This document shows, piece by piece, positions 1 through 5,834 of a stretch of DNA of 8,404 nt. The stretch spans positions 1 through 8,404 of the forward strand of contig CBDCNH010000007.1 of the NCBI GenBank assembly GCA_965219015.1, read 5' to 3'. Both the position numbers and the translations under genes were made by a program. The notes under the pieces were generated by a model that saw only the letters and a program-made list of their open reading frames with translations, was not told where the DNA came from and did no database searches. How positions within the stretch are numbered: the stretch's first letter is position 1; each line of letters begins with the position of its first letter. The stretch comes from CBDCNH01 sp965219015. Lineage in GTDB: Bacteria > Pseudomonadota > Alphaproteobacteria > Rhodobacterales > Rhodobacteraceae.

Positions 1-1
1 C

Positions 2-652
2 CTCGGCGCGCTCGGGGCGTGGGTGCGGCTGCACTACGTCTACCCCTACCCCCATGTCCGCGATCTGGTGCCGCTGATGGCCGAGGGGCTGGTCCTGCCC
101 TATCTCGACATCCCGTTCCAGCACGCCGATCCGGGCGTGTTGCGGCGGATGGCGCGGCCCGCGGCGGCGGCGCGGACGCTCGACGAGATCGCCGCCTGGC
201 GCGCGGTCTGCCCCGAGATCGCGCTCCGCTCGACGTTCATCGTGGGCTATCCCGGGGAGACGGAAGCCGAGTTCGAGGTGCTCCTCGACTGGCTCGGCGA
301 GGCGCAGCTCGACCGCGTGGGGTGCTTTCGCTACGAGAACGTCGCCGGCGCGCGGTCGAACGCGCTGCCGGGCCAGGTGCCCGAAGCGGTCAAGGAGGAG
401 CGCTGGCAGCGCTTCATGGCGCGCGCGCAGGAAATCTCCGCGGGCAAGCTCGCCGCCCGAGTCGGCACGAGAATGCGCGCCATCGTGGACGCGGTCGATG
501 CCGAGGGCGCGACCTGCCGCACCACCGCCGACGCGCCCGAGATCGACGGGGCGCTCTACATCGACTGGGGCCACGAGGCGCTCGCTCCCGGCGACATCGT
601 GACCGCCGAGATCGAGGAGGCGGGCGACTACGACCTCTGGGGCCGGCTCTGA
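2..652 (+). CDS. rimO: RimO, ribosomal protein S12 methylthiotransferase (C-terminal half, 5' truncated)
   Basis: Radical-SAM enzyme that adds a methylthio group to the conserved aspartate of ribosomal protein S12. The reading frame is open from the window edge, so the start and the Fe-S cluster cysteines lie upstream; 216 residues are visible, about half of a normal RimO (roughly 440-470 aa). Seen: RLHYVYPYPHV followed by LPYLDIPFQHADPGVLRRMARP, a RimO hallmark at the end of the radical-SAM barrel; RSTFIVGYPGETEAEF, the GYPGET-type motif of MiaB/RimO proteins; then a C-terminal TRAM domain with RTTADAPEIDGALYI and PGDIVTAEIEEAGDYDLWGRL. The ADAPEIDG and YDLWG endings separate RimO from MiaB. 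The gene ends 4 bp from the convergent kinase gene, so it does not belong to the transporter operon. Identity is secure; only the partial nature limits it. Confidence 0.95.
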   Translation, partial: LGALGAWVRLHYVYPYPHVRDLVPLMAEGLVLPYLDIPFQHADPGVLRRMARPAAAARTLDEIAAWRAVCPEIALRSTFIVGYPGETEAEFEVLLDWLGEAQLDRVGCFRYENVAGARSNALPGQVPEAVKEERWQRFMARAQEISAGKLAARVGTRMRAIVDAVDAEGATCRTTADAPEIDGALYIDWGHEALAPGDIVTAEIEEAGDYDLWGRL

Positions 653-659
653 GCGCTCA
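650..659. other. Palindromic convergent stop codons (TGAGCGCTCA)
   Basis: The ten bases TGAGCGCTCA form a perfect palindrome whose two ends are the TGA stop of rimO on the plus strand and the TGA stop of the kinase on the minus strand, with only GCGC between them. No U-tract or longer hairpin arm extends from it, so I do not call it a terminator. Transcription from at least one side must continue into the opposing gene. Confidence 0.85.
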
Positions 660-1604
660 GGCGGCGCGGACGGAGGCCCGCGCCATGAACGCGCGCGTCT
701 CCGCCATCGAGACGATGCCAGCCTGGCTCCCAAGGCCGGTGGCGTTGAGCGCCGAGCAGGCCTGCGCGAGCCGCACGGTCTCCTCGATCCCGAGCCCGGT
801 CACGAGGCCCGCGGCGAGGCCCGCGTTGAACGTGTCGCCGCAGCCGCAGGTGCAGCGCACCGCTACGTCGAACGCGGGCTGCCGGAACGTGAGCCCGGCG
901 CGGTCGTGGTAATAGGCGCCGCCCGCGCCGAGCGTGAACACGCAGGCCCCCGCACCGCGGTCGAGAAAGAAGCGCGCCATCTCGCCGAGGTCGGTGGCGC
1001 CCGTCAGCGCGGCGGCCTCCTCCACCGAGGGCATGAAGTAGTCCGTCCACGGCAGCACCGCCTCGACGTCGGGCAGGTCCGCGGGCGAGCTTGCGAAGAT
1101 GTCGACCGTGGTGATCGCGCCGCGTGCCTTCGCGTGCCGGATCAGGGCCGCATTGCGCGCGCCGTCCATCGCGTCCATCAGCCCGACGCCGCCGAGGTGG
1201 AACACGGTCGCGTCGGTCACGGCGTCGAAGTCCCGCTCCTCGACCACGAAATGCCCCGTCGCGCCCTTGAGGTGCAGCGCGGGGCGCGAGCCGTCCGCGC
1301 GCGTGAGCACGATCGAGCTCGAGGTCGGCACGCCGTCGAGGCGCTGCATCGCCGAGGTGCCGATGCCGAAGTCCTCGAGCCGCCGGAACGCCCAGTCGCC
1401 GAGCATGTCGCGGCCCATGCCGCCGACCGCGAGCGTGCGGAGCCCGAGCTTCGCGCCGACGATGGCGGCCGTGCCGGCGGCGCCCGAGACGGCGAGGGTG
1501 ATCTCGTCGATCATGTGCGTGCCCCCGCCTTCCGGCACCGCGGAGAACGGCCAGCCGAGGCAGTCGAACGTGTAGAACCCCATCGAGGCGTAGTCGTGGC
1601 GCAC
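657..1604 (-). CDS. PfkB/ribokinase-family carbohydrate kinase
   Basis: 315-aa cytoplasmic sugar kinase, a full-length size for the family, expected to transfer phosphate from ATP to a sugar, polyol or related hydroxyl substrate. Seen: N-terminal strand DYASMGFYTFDCLG; the Gly/Ala-rich substrate-side motif around residues 40-64 (SGAAGTAAIVGAKLGLRTLA, then VGGMGRD); FMPSVEEAAALTG at 190-202, the usual N-P-S/E-E segment; CVFTLGAGGAYY at 221-232; and the PfkB signature GCGDTFNAGLAAGL at 254-267 with catalytic base Asp257. The GTG start at 1604 is chosen because the first strand lies partly before the internal ATG at 1583, and because it sits 4 nt after the preceding stop. It is the last gene of the operon, so it most likely acts on the imported solute. 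Odd point: the loop before the catalytic Asp reads CTCGCGD where DTTGAGD or DTTGCGD is usual. The family is certain; the substrate is unknown. Confidence 0.9.
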   Translation of the reverse strand: MRHDYASMGFYTFDCLGWPFSAVPEGGGTHMIDEITLAVSGAAGTAAIVGAKLGLRTLAVGGMGRDMLGDWAFRRLEDFGIGTSAMQRLDGVPTSSSIVLTRADGSRPALHLKGATGHFVVEERDFDAVTDATVFHLGGVGLMDAMDGARNAALIRHAKARGAITTVDIFASSPADLPDVEAVLPWTDYFMPSVEEAAALTGATDLGEMARFFLDRGAGACVFTLGAGGAYYHDRAGLTFRQPAFDVAVRCTCGCGDTFNAGLAAGLVTGLGIEETVRLAQACSALNATGLGSQAGIVSMAETRAFMARASVRAA

Positions 1605-1608
1605 GGCG

Positions 1609-2223
1609 CTACGGCACCGCGGCCGCGAGGCTGGCGCCGAGCTCGCGCCGGAGCCGCGCGGGGAACAGGCCGGGCGTCATCCAGTCGGGCTCGTGCCCGG
1701 TGAACATGTCGAGGAACGCGACGGCCATCGCGGGATCCTCGGCGGCGTTCTCGCGGAACGACCACCACTGGCGCACGTCGTCCATCTCCGGCGCGACCGC
1801 GAAGTCGGCGTCGAACTCCTGCCGCAGGGCCGCTGCGGTCACGGCCATGCAGAACGTCGTCGCGGCGTAGCCTTCGGGCCAGAACCGGGCTGCGGAGTCC
1901 GGCGCGGCGCGGTCCGGCGCGCGCGTGGCGCGGATCGGCATGTCGCGGACCAGCTCGCGCAGCATCAGCCCGGCGGCGAACTCGAAGTAGGCGCGACGCG
2001 CGCCGGGGTCGTGGGGCTTCTGCGCCGCGACGGCGCGCAACCACGAGACGAAGGCCGCCGCGAGCCTTGGCTCGTCGACCTCGAAGTCGCAGCCGATCTC
2101 GCCGCCGAGCCGGTCGAGGAAGCGCGCGAGCGCCGCGCGGAACCAGCGCAGGCGCCGCGCCGCGACCCGCACCGGCTCGACCGTCGCCGGAAGCGCCTCG
2201 GCGCTTGCACGGCGGTCAGACAT
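1609..2223 (-). CDS. Uncharacterised 204-aa protein, operon member
   Basis: I do not recognise this family. The ATG at 2223 is chosen over upstream in-frame starts because it gives an 8-nt ATGTCTGA overlap with the stop of the preceding gene, and the sequence upstream of it is an Arg/Ser-rich shadow of that gene. The protein has no signal peptide or clear membrane span. It looks helical: an Arg/Ala-rich start (VRVAARRLRWFRAALARFLDRLG, 18-40), a central segment RRAYFEFAAGLMLRELVRDMP (76-96), then WPEGYAATTFCMAVTAAALRQEF (115-137), and a conserved-looking C-terminal part with DDVRQWWSFREN (148-159) and FLDMFTGHEPDWMTPGLFPARLRREL (170-195). The Trp/aromatic density in the last third suggests a folded, constrained domain rather than filler. 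It ends 4 nt before the kinase start. Strong GC3 bias in this frame and tight packing support a real gene; no function is claimed. Confidence 0.8.
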   Translation of the reverse strand: MSDRRASAEALPATVEPVRVAARRLRWFRAALARFLDRLGGEIGCDFEVDEPRLAAAFVSWLRAVAAQKPHDPGARRAYFEFAAGLMLRELVRDMPIRATRAPDRAAPDSAARFWPEGYAATTFCMAVTAAALRQEFDADFAVAPEMDDVRQWWSFRENAAEDPAMAVAFLDMFTGHEPDWMTPGLFPARLRRELGASLAAAVP

Positions 2224-2920
2224 GCTCGGCGAAATCCATAAGGAGCGTGACGAGGCGATCGCGGTCCCGCGCCGCGGCGATCGACGCGATCTCGCCCGCG
2301 AGCACGACGGCGATGTCGGTCGCCGCATCGAGCGCGCTACCCGCGTCGGCGGCGCAACGGTCGGACATCAGCCACAGGAGTGCCGCGACCACCGCCACGG
2401 AGAGGATCCGGGCGCTGTCCACGCGGGTCTCGCGGTCGGCTGCGATATCGCGGACCACCTCGGCCACGATGAGCCGCAGCCCGAGGTCCGCCGCGACGGC
2501 GGCCGGAGCCGGCATGGGCACACGGCGGCTCACGACCTCGGAGAAGGCACGGCGCGCGGCGGCTTCGCTCACGAAGGCGTCGCCGTCGCCCATCCGCCGC
2601 AGCGCGCCGCGGAGCGCGCCGTAGATGGCGGCGGCGAAAAGCTCGTCGCACCGAGGGTCGGAGGCCAGCACCTCGAAGGGCGGAACCCGGTCCGCATCGG
2701 CGCCGAGAAGCCGCTTGGCAAGGTCGGTCACGGCGGCGTCCATGCCGCCCGCGAGCGTGTCGAGCCCGTCGAGCACGGGCCCCGCGATCCGTGCCGCAGG
2801 ACGCGGCAGCACGTCCTTCGCCGAAGGCAGCGCCTTCCGGCTTCGGCGCAGTCCGTGCCGGAGGCCGCGCAGAACCTCGCGCAGCGGCATCGGATCGGGA
2901 TGGAGGAGCGAGAACGACAT
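2216..2920 (-). CDS. Uncharacterised 234-aa protein, operon member
   Basis: Not recognised. The ATG at 2920 is preferred: it has an AGGGGGG ribosome-binding sequence 9 nt upstream, while the alternative GTG at 2971 would add a low-complexity Gly/Ser/Arg extension that overlaps the micro-ORF. The N-terminus (MSFSLLHPDPMPLREVLRGL) is basic and lacks a signal peptide. The rest is Ala/Arg/Asp-rich and probably all-helical: PVLDGLDTLAGGMDAAVTDLAKRLLG (48-73), CDELFAAAIYGALRGALRRMG (91-111), LGLRLIVAEVVRDIAADRETR (146-166), and one hydrophobic stretch ILSVAVVAALLWLMS (172-186), which could be a buried helix or a single membrane segment. No catalytic motif stands out. It lies between the ATPase gene and another unknown gene that overlaps it by 8 nt, so the two probably work together, either with the importer or on its substrate; that is inference from position only. 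Confidence 0.78.
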   Translation of the reverse strand: MSFSLLHPDPMPLREVLRGLRHGLRRSRKALPSAKDVLPRPAARIAGPVLDGLDTLAGGMDAAVTDLAKRLLGADADRVPPFEVLASDPRCDELFAAAIYGALRGALRRMGDGDAFVSEAAARRAFSEVVSRRVPMPAPAAVAADLGLRLIVAEVVRDIAADRETRVDSARILSVAVVAALLWLMSDRCAADAGSALDAATDIAVVLAGEIASIAAARDRDRLVTLLMDFAEHV

Positions 2921-2925
2921 GGACT

Positions 2926-3000
2926 TCAACCCCCCTGGACCCCTCGACGATAGCCGAACTCCGGCCACCACCGGAAGCGGAACTTCAGTCGCACGGCCAT
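2926..3000 (-). CDS. Candidate 24-aa cationic micro-ORF
   Basis: A short frame starts with an ATG that overlaps the ATPase stop by one base (TGATG at 3002-2998) and ends with TGA just 5 nt before the ATG of the next gene. The peptide begins MAVRLKFRFRWWPEF and has six basic residues against one acidic, with two adjacent Trp. Its last codons (CAG GGG GGT) contain the AGGGGGG Shine-Dalgarno of the downstream gene, so ribosomes translating it would end right at that start. About five of its 24 codons end in A or T, a looser third position than in the neighbouring genes, which argues against long coding constraint. It could be a real small protein, a translational-coupling leader, or chance. Confidence 0.35.
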   Translation of the reverse strand: MAVRLKFRFRWWPEFGYRRGVQGG

Positions 3001-4049
3001 CACACGCCCGCGCGGACGCGCGAGCCGGTGGCCGCGTCGAAGAAGTAGAGCCGGCTCGCGTCGAAGCCGAGCGTCACCTCGCTGTCGAGCGCGGCGCGAA
3101 ACCCCCGCGGCGCCTTGACCTCGAACTGGCGCTTGCCCGCGGTCACGGTGAGGTAGGTCATGTCGCCCGTGGGCTCGACGCCGTAGACGGTGCCCGTGAG
3201 GTGCCCCCCGCCGATCGAGCAGTCCTCCGGCCGCACCCCGAGCGTGACCGGCCCCGCGAGCCCCGCCGGACAGGGCACCGCGACGCCGGGCGCGCTGAAC
3301 GTGCCGCCCGCCGCCGCGCCCGCGACGAGGTTCATCGGCGGCGCCCCGATGAAGCCCGCCACGAAGGCGTTGACGGGGTCGGAGTAGATCTCGTCGGGCG
3401 TGCCGACCTGCTGGATCGCGCCGCCGTCCATGATGACGATCCGGTCGGCGAGCGTCATCGCCTCGATCTGGTCGTGCGTGACGTAGACCGTGGTGATGCG
3501 GAGCTGGCGCTGCAGGTGCTTGATCTGCACCCGCATCGAGGCGCGGAGCTTGGCGTCGAGGTTCGACAGCGGCTCGTCCATCAGGAACACCTGCGGCTCG
3601 CGGACGATCGCGCGCGCCAGCGCCGCGCGCTGCCGCTGGCCGCCCGACAGCGCACCGGGCTTGCGGTCGAGGTAGTCGCCGAGCTCGACCATGCCGGCGG
3701 CGGTGCGGATCAGCCGGTCCTGCTCGCCCCGCGCGATGCCGCGCATCCGCAGCGGAAAGCGGATGTTCTCGTAGATCGACATGTTGGGGTAGAGCGCATA
3801 GCCCTGGAACACCATCGCCACGTCGCGGTCGCGGGCGTCCACGTCGTTCACCTCGTCGCCGCCGATGACGACGTGGCCCTCCGTCGGGGTCTCCAGCCCC
3901 GCGATCATCCGCATCGTCGTCGTCTTGCCGCAGCCCGAGGGCCCGAGGAGCACCAGGAACTCCTCGTCGGCGATCTCGAGGTTCATCTCGCGCACGCCGG
4001 TGAAGCCGCCGTAGCGCTTGACGAGGTTGCGGAGCTCGATGCGTGCCAT
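3000..4049 (-). CDS. ABC importer ATPase, UgpC/MalK type
   Basis: 349-aa nucleotide-binding subunit that powers uptake of a carbohydrate-type solute on the cytoplasmic face of the inner membrane. Domains in order: ATPase core (about 1-235) with Walker A GPSGCGKT (36-43), Q-loop Gln82 in FQGYALYP, signature LSGGQ (134-138), Walker B FLMDEP with Asp158/Glu159, D-loop SNLD (162-165) and H-loop His192; then a C-terminal OB/TOBE-type regulatory region (about 236-349) with GVRPED (271-276), usual for the MalK/UgpC branch. All catalytic residues are intact. The ATG at 4049 lies 3 nt after the permease stop, with AGGGG in the permease's last codons as ribosome site. Only one ATPase gene is present, so the subunit should act as a homodimer with the two permeases. 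Family members are often annotated ugpC or msmK, but the substrate cannot be read from an ATPase, so no symbol is given. Confidence 0.95.
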   Translation of the reverse strand: MARIELRNLVKRYGGFTGVREMNLEIADEEFLVLLGPSGCGKTTTMRMIAGLETPTEGHVVIGGDEVNDVDARDRDVAMVFQGYALYPNMSIYENIRFPLRMRGIARGEQDRLIRTAAGMVELGDYLDRKPGALSGGQRQRAALARAIVREPQVFLMDEPLSNLDAKLRASMRVQIKHLQRQLRITTVYVTHDQIEAMTLADRIVIMDGGAIQQVGTPDEIYSDPVNAFVAGFIGAPPMNLVAGAAAGGTFSAPGVAVPCPAGLAGPVTLGVRPEDCSIGGGHLTGTVYGVEPTGDMTYLTVTAGKRQFEVKAPRGFRAALDSEVTLGFDASRLYFFDAATGSRVRAGV

Positions 4050-4052
4050 GCG

Positions 4053-4889
4053 CTACCCCTTTACCGCGCCCATCGTCAGCCCGCGCGACAGGTGCTTCTG
4101 GATCAGGACCACGAGGATCAGGATCGGCACGAAGGCGATGAACGAGACGAGGGCGATGGCGTTGTAGATGATGCCGTCCGATCCGCCGGTGAAGTTCGCG
4201 AGCGCCACCGACATGGTGTAGGCGCGCTCCGTCGACGCGATCAGCAGCGTGAACAGGAACTCGTTGATCGCGAAGATCGCCGCGATCACGGCGGCGGTGA
4301 TGATCCCCGGCAGGCAGGCAGGCAGCACGATCTCCCACAGGATCCTGAGGTCGCCGGCGCCGTCGGTGCGCGCGGCGTCCTCGAGCTCCTTCGGGATGTC
4401 GAGCATGTACGACCGGATGATCCAGGTGGTGATCGACAGGTTGATCGCCGCGTAGACCAGCATCAGCGCCCAGACCGTGTCGAGGAGCCCCGCGGACTTG
4501 AAGAGGAAGAAGATCGGCACCGCGACGATGGCGGGCGCCATCATCCGCGTGGACAGGATGTAGAAGCCGATGTCCTCGCGGCCGCGGAACTCGTAGCGCG
4601 CAAGCGCGAAGGCGGCGGGGATCGCGAGGCAGAGGTCGAGCACGACCGACCCCGCCACCGCGAGGAGCGAATTCCGGAGGTACTTCGCGATCGGCCAGTC
4701 GCTGACGAGGAGGTGCCAGGCGTCGAGCGACCAGGTGGGCCAGTAGATCGGCGCGGGCGTGATGATCTCGGTCCGCGGCCGGAAGCCGACGGTGAGGAAC
4801 CACAGGATCGGCACCAGGCAGACGAGCGCCCAGGCGCCGAGCACGGCGTAGCGCAGCACCCGGCTCTCGCCGCGGCGGCGGGCCGCCAT
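4053..4889 (-). CDS. ABC sugar-type permease, MalG/UgpE-like
   Basis: 278-aa inner-membrane subunit of a CUT1-type carbohydrate importer. Seen: a first membrane helix VLRYAVLGAWALVCLVPILWFLTVGF (11-36), the segment IYWPTWSLDAW (48-58) that often follows it in MalG-like permeases, NSLLAVAGSVVLDLCLAIPAAFALARY (73-99), and further hydrophobic helices near 116-130, 140-158, 195-218 and 240-263. The cytoplasmic EAA coupling loop is ELEDAARTDGAGDLRILWEIVLP (168-190), with the conserved Gly of the EAA---G motif present; it contacts the ATPase Q-loop region. The C-terminus GLTMGAVKG is the usual MalG ending. The ATG at 4889 is fixed by a TGATG overlap with the stop of the upstream permease. A much longer in-frame extension upstream is only a shadow of that gene. 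Family assignment is firm; the specificity is not known. Confidence 0.94.
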   Translation of the reverse strand: MAARRRGESRVLRYAVLGAWALVCLVPILWFLTVGFRPRTEIITPAPIYWPTWSLDAWHLLVSDWPIAKYLRNSLLAVAGSVVLDLCLAIPAAFALARYEFRGREDIGFYILSTRMMAPAIVAVPIFFLFKSAGLLDTVWALMLVYAAINLSITTWIIRSYMLDIPKELEDAARTDGAGDLRILWEIVLPACLPGIITAAVIAAIFAINEFLFTLLIASTERAYTMSVALANFTGGSDGIIYNAIALVSFIAFVPILILVVLIQKHLSRGLTMGAVKG

Positions 4890-5833
4890 CAGGCCGCCCT
4901 CGCCGAGCGGAAGGCGCGCTTCACGATCGACTGCGCGAGCACGACGGTGACGACGAGCATCAGCACCGACGCCGCGGAGGCGTAGCCGAAATTGAACTTC
5001 CGGAAGCCCTCGCGGTAGATGAAGAAGCTCATCGTCTCGGTGGCGCCGCCGGGCGAGCCCTGCGTCATGATGTAGACGTTGGTGAACATCGTGGTGATGT
5101 CGATGCCGCGCAGCACCACCGCCACCACGAGCACCGGGCGCAGCATCGGCAGCGACACGTTCCAGAAAATCGCGGGCCAGGACGCGCCGTCGAGCCGCGC
5201 CGCCTCCTCGATCTCCTGGTCCTGCCCCTGCAGGCCCGCGACGAGGATGATGAAGAGGAACGGCGTCCACTGCCAGGTGTCCGCGACGATCAGCTCGAGC
5301 CGCGCGAGCCAGATCGAGGCGAGCCAGTCGACGTTGCCCTCGACGAGCCCGAGCCGCCCGAGGAGGTCGGAGATCACCCGGCCGTCGTTGAACGCGAGCT
5401 TCCAGATATAGGCCACCGCCGAAGGCATGAAGAGCATCGGCATCAGGAACACGATGCGCCAGCCGCGGATGAACGGGTCGCGGTAGGCGAAGTACGCCAG
5501 CGTCAGCGCGAGACCGGTCTGCACCGCGAGAGAGATCGCGCCGATCACGGCGGTGTTGCCGAGCGCGCGCCAGAAGTCCGCGTCGCGCGCGAGGTCGGCG
5601 TAGTTGTCGATCCCGGCGAAGCGCCAGCCCTGGAAGCGGACGACGAAGAGGCTCTGGTAGATCGCGAAGGCGCCCGGGTAGAGCGTGATCCCGAGGAGCA
5701 GGAGCACGGCGGGCGCGAGGAGCAGGTACGGGAACGCGCGGCGCAGCGCGGGGCTGCGCCGCCGCAGCGCCGGGCGCGCGCGGGAGCCGGCCCGAGCCGT
5801 CTCGCCGGGGCGCCCGAGCGACTGCAGCGTCAC
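4889..5833 (-). CDS. ABC sugar-type permease, MalF/UgpA-like
   Basis: 314-aa inner-membrane partner of the MalG-like permease. Seen: a basic N-tail, first helix AFPYLLLAPAVLLLLGITLYPGAFAIYQS (33-61), the segment FAGIDNYADLARDADFWRALGNTAVIGA (72-99), which is typical of MalF/UgpA proteins (the F-x-G-x-x-N-Y motif), helices near 100-117, 126-146, 181-201 and 232-243, and the EAA loop EEAARLDGASWPAIFWNVSLPMLRP (209-233) for docking on the ATPase. The start is uncertain: a GTG at 5833 gives a 1-nt gap after the binding-protein stop (TGA-C-GTG), while an in-frame GTG at 5860 would add nine residues and overlap that gene by 26 nt. I chose 5833 because it matches the spacing of the rest of the operon, although no strong Shine-Dalgarno is visible for either. 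Confidence 0.93.
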   Translation of the reverse strand: MTLQSLGRPGETARAGSRARPALRRRSPALRRAFPYLLLAPAVLLLLGITLYPGAFAIYQSLFVVRFQGWRFAGIDNYADLARDADFWRALGNTAVIGAISLAVQTGLALTLAYFAYRDPFIRGWRIVFLMPMLFMPSAVAYIWKLAFNDGRVISDLLGRLGLVEGNVDWLASIWLARLELIVADTWQWTPFLFIILVAGLQGQDQEIEEAARLDGASWPAIFWNVSLPMLRPVLVVAVVLRGIDITTMFTNVYIMTQGSPGGATETMSFFIYREGFRKFNFGYASAASVLMLVVTVVLAQSIVKRAFRSARAA

Positions 5834-5834
5834 G

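Noticed and set aside
2921..2971. Upstream GTG start at 2971 for the 234-aa protein
   Set aside because: It would add a Gly/Ser/Arg-rich tail with no ribosome site, while the ATG at 2920 has AGGGGGG at good spacing.
2625..4985. Long plus-strand open frame (786 codons) opposite the ATPase and MalG-like permease
   Set aside because: It is the antisense of two well-recognised genes; composition is Arg/Asp/His/Val-rich repeats typical of a GC-rich shadow frame, with no domain and no ribosome site.
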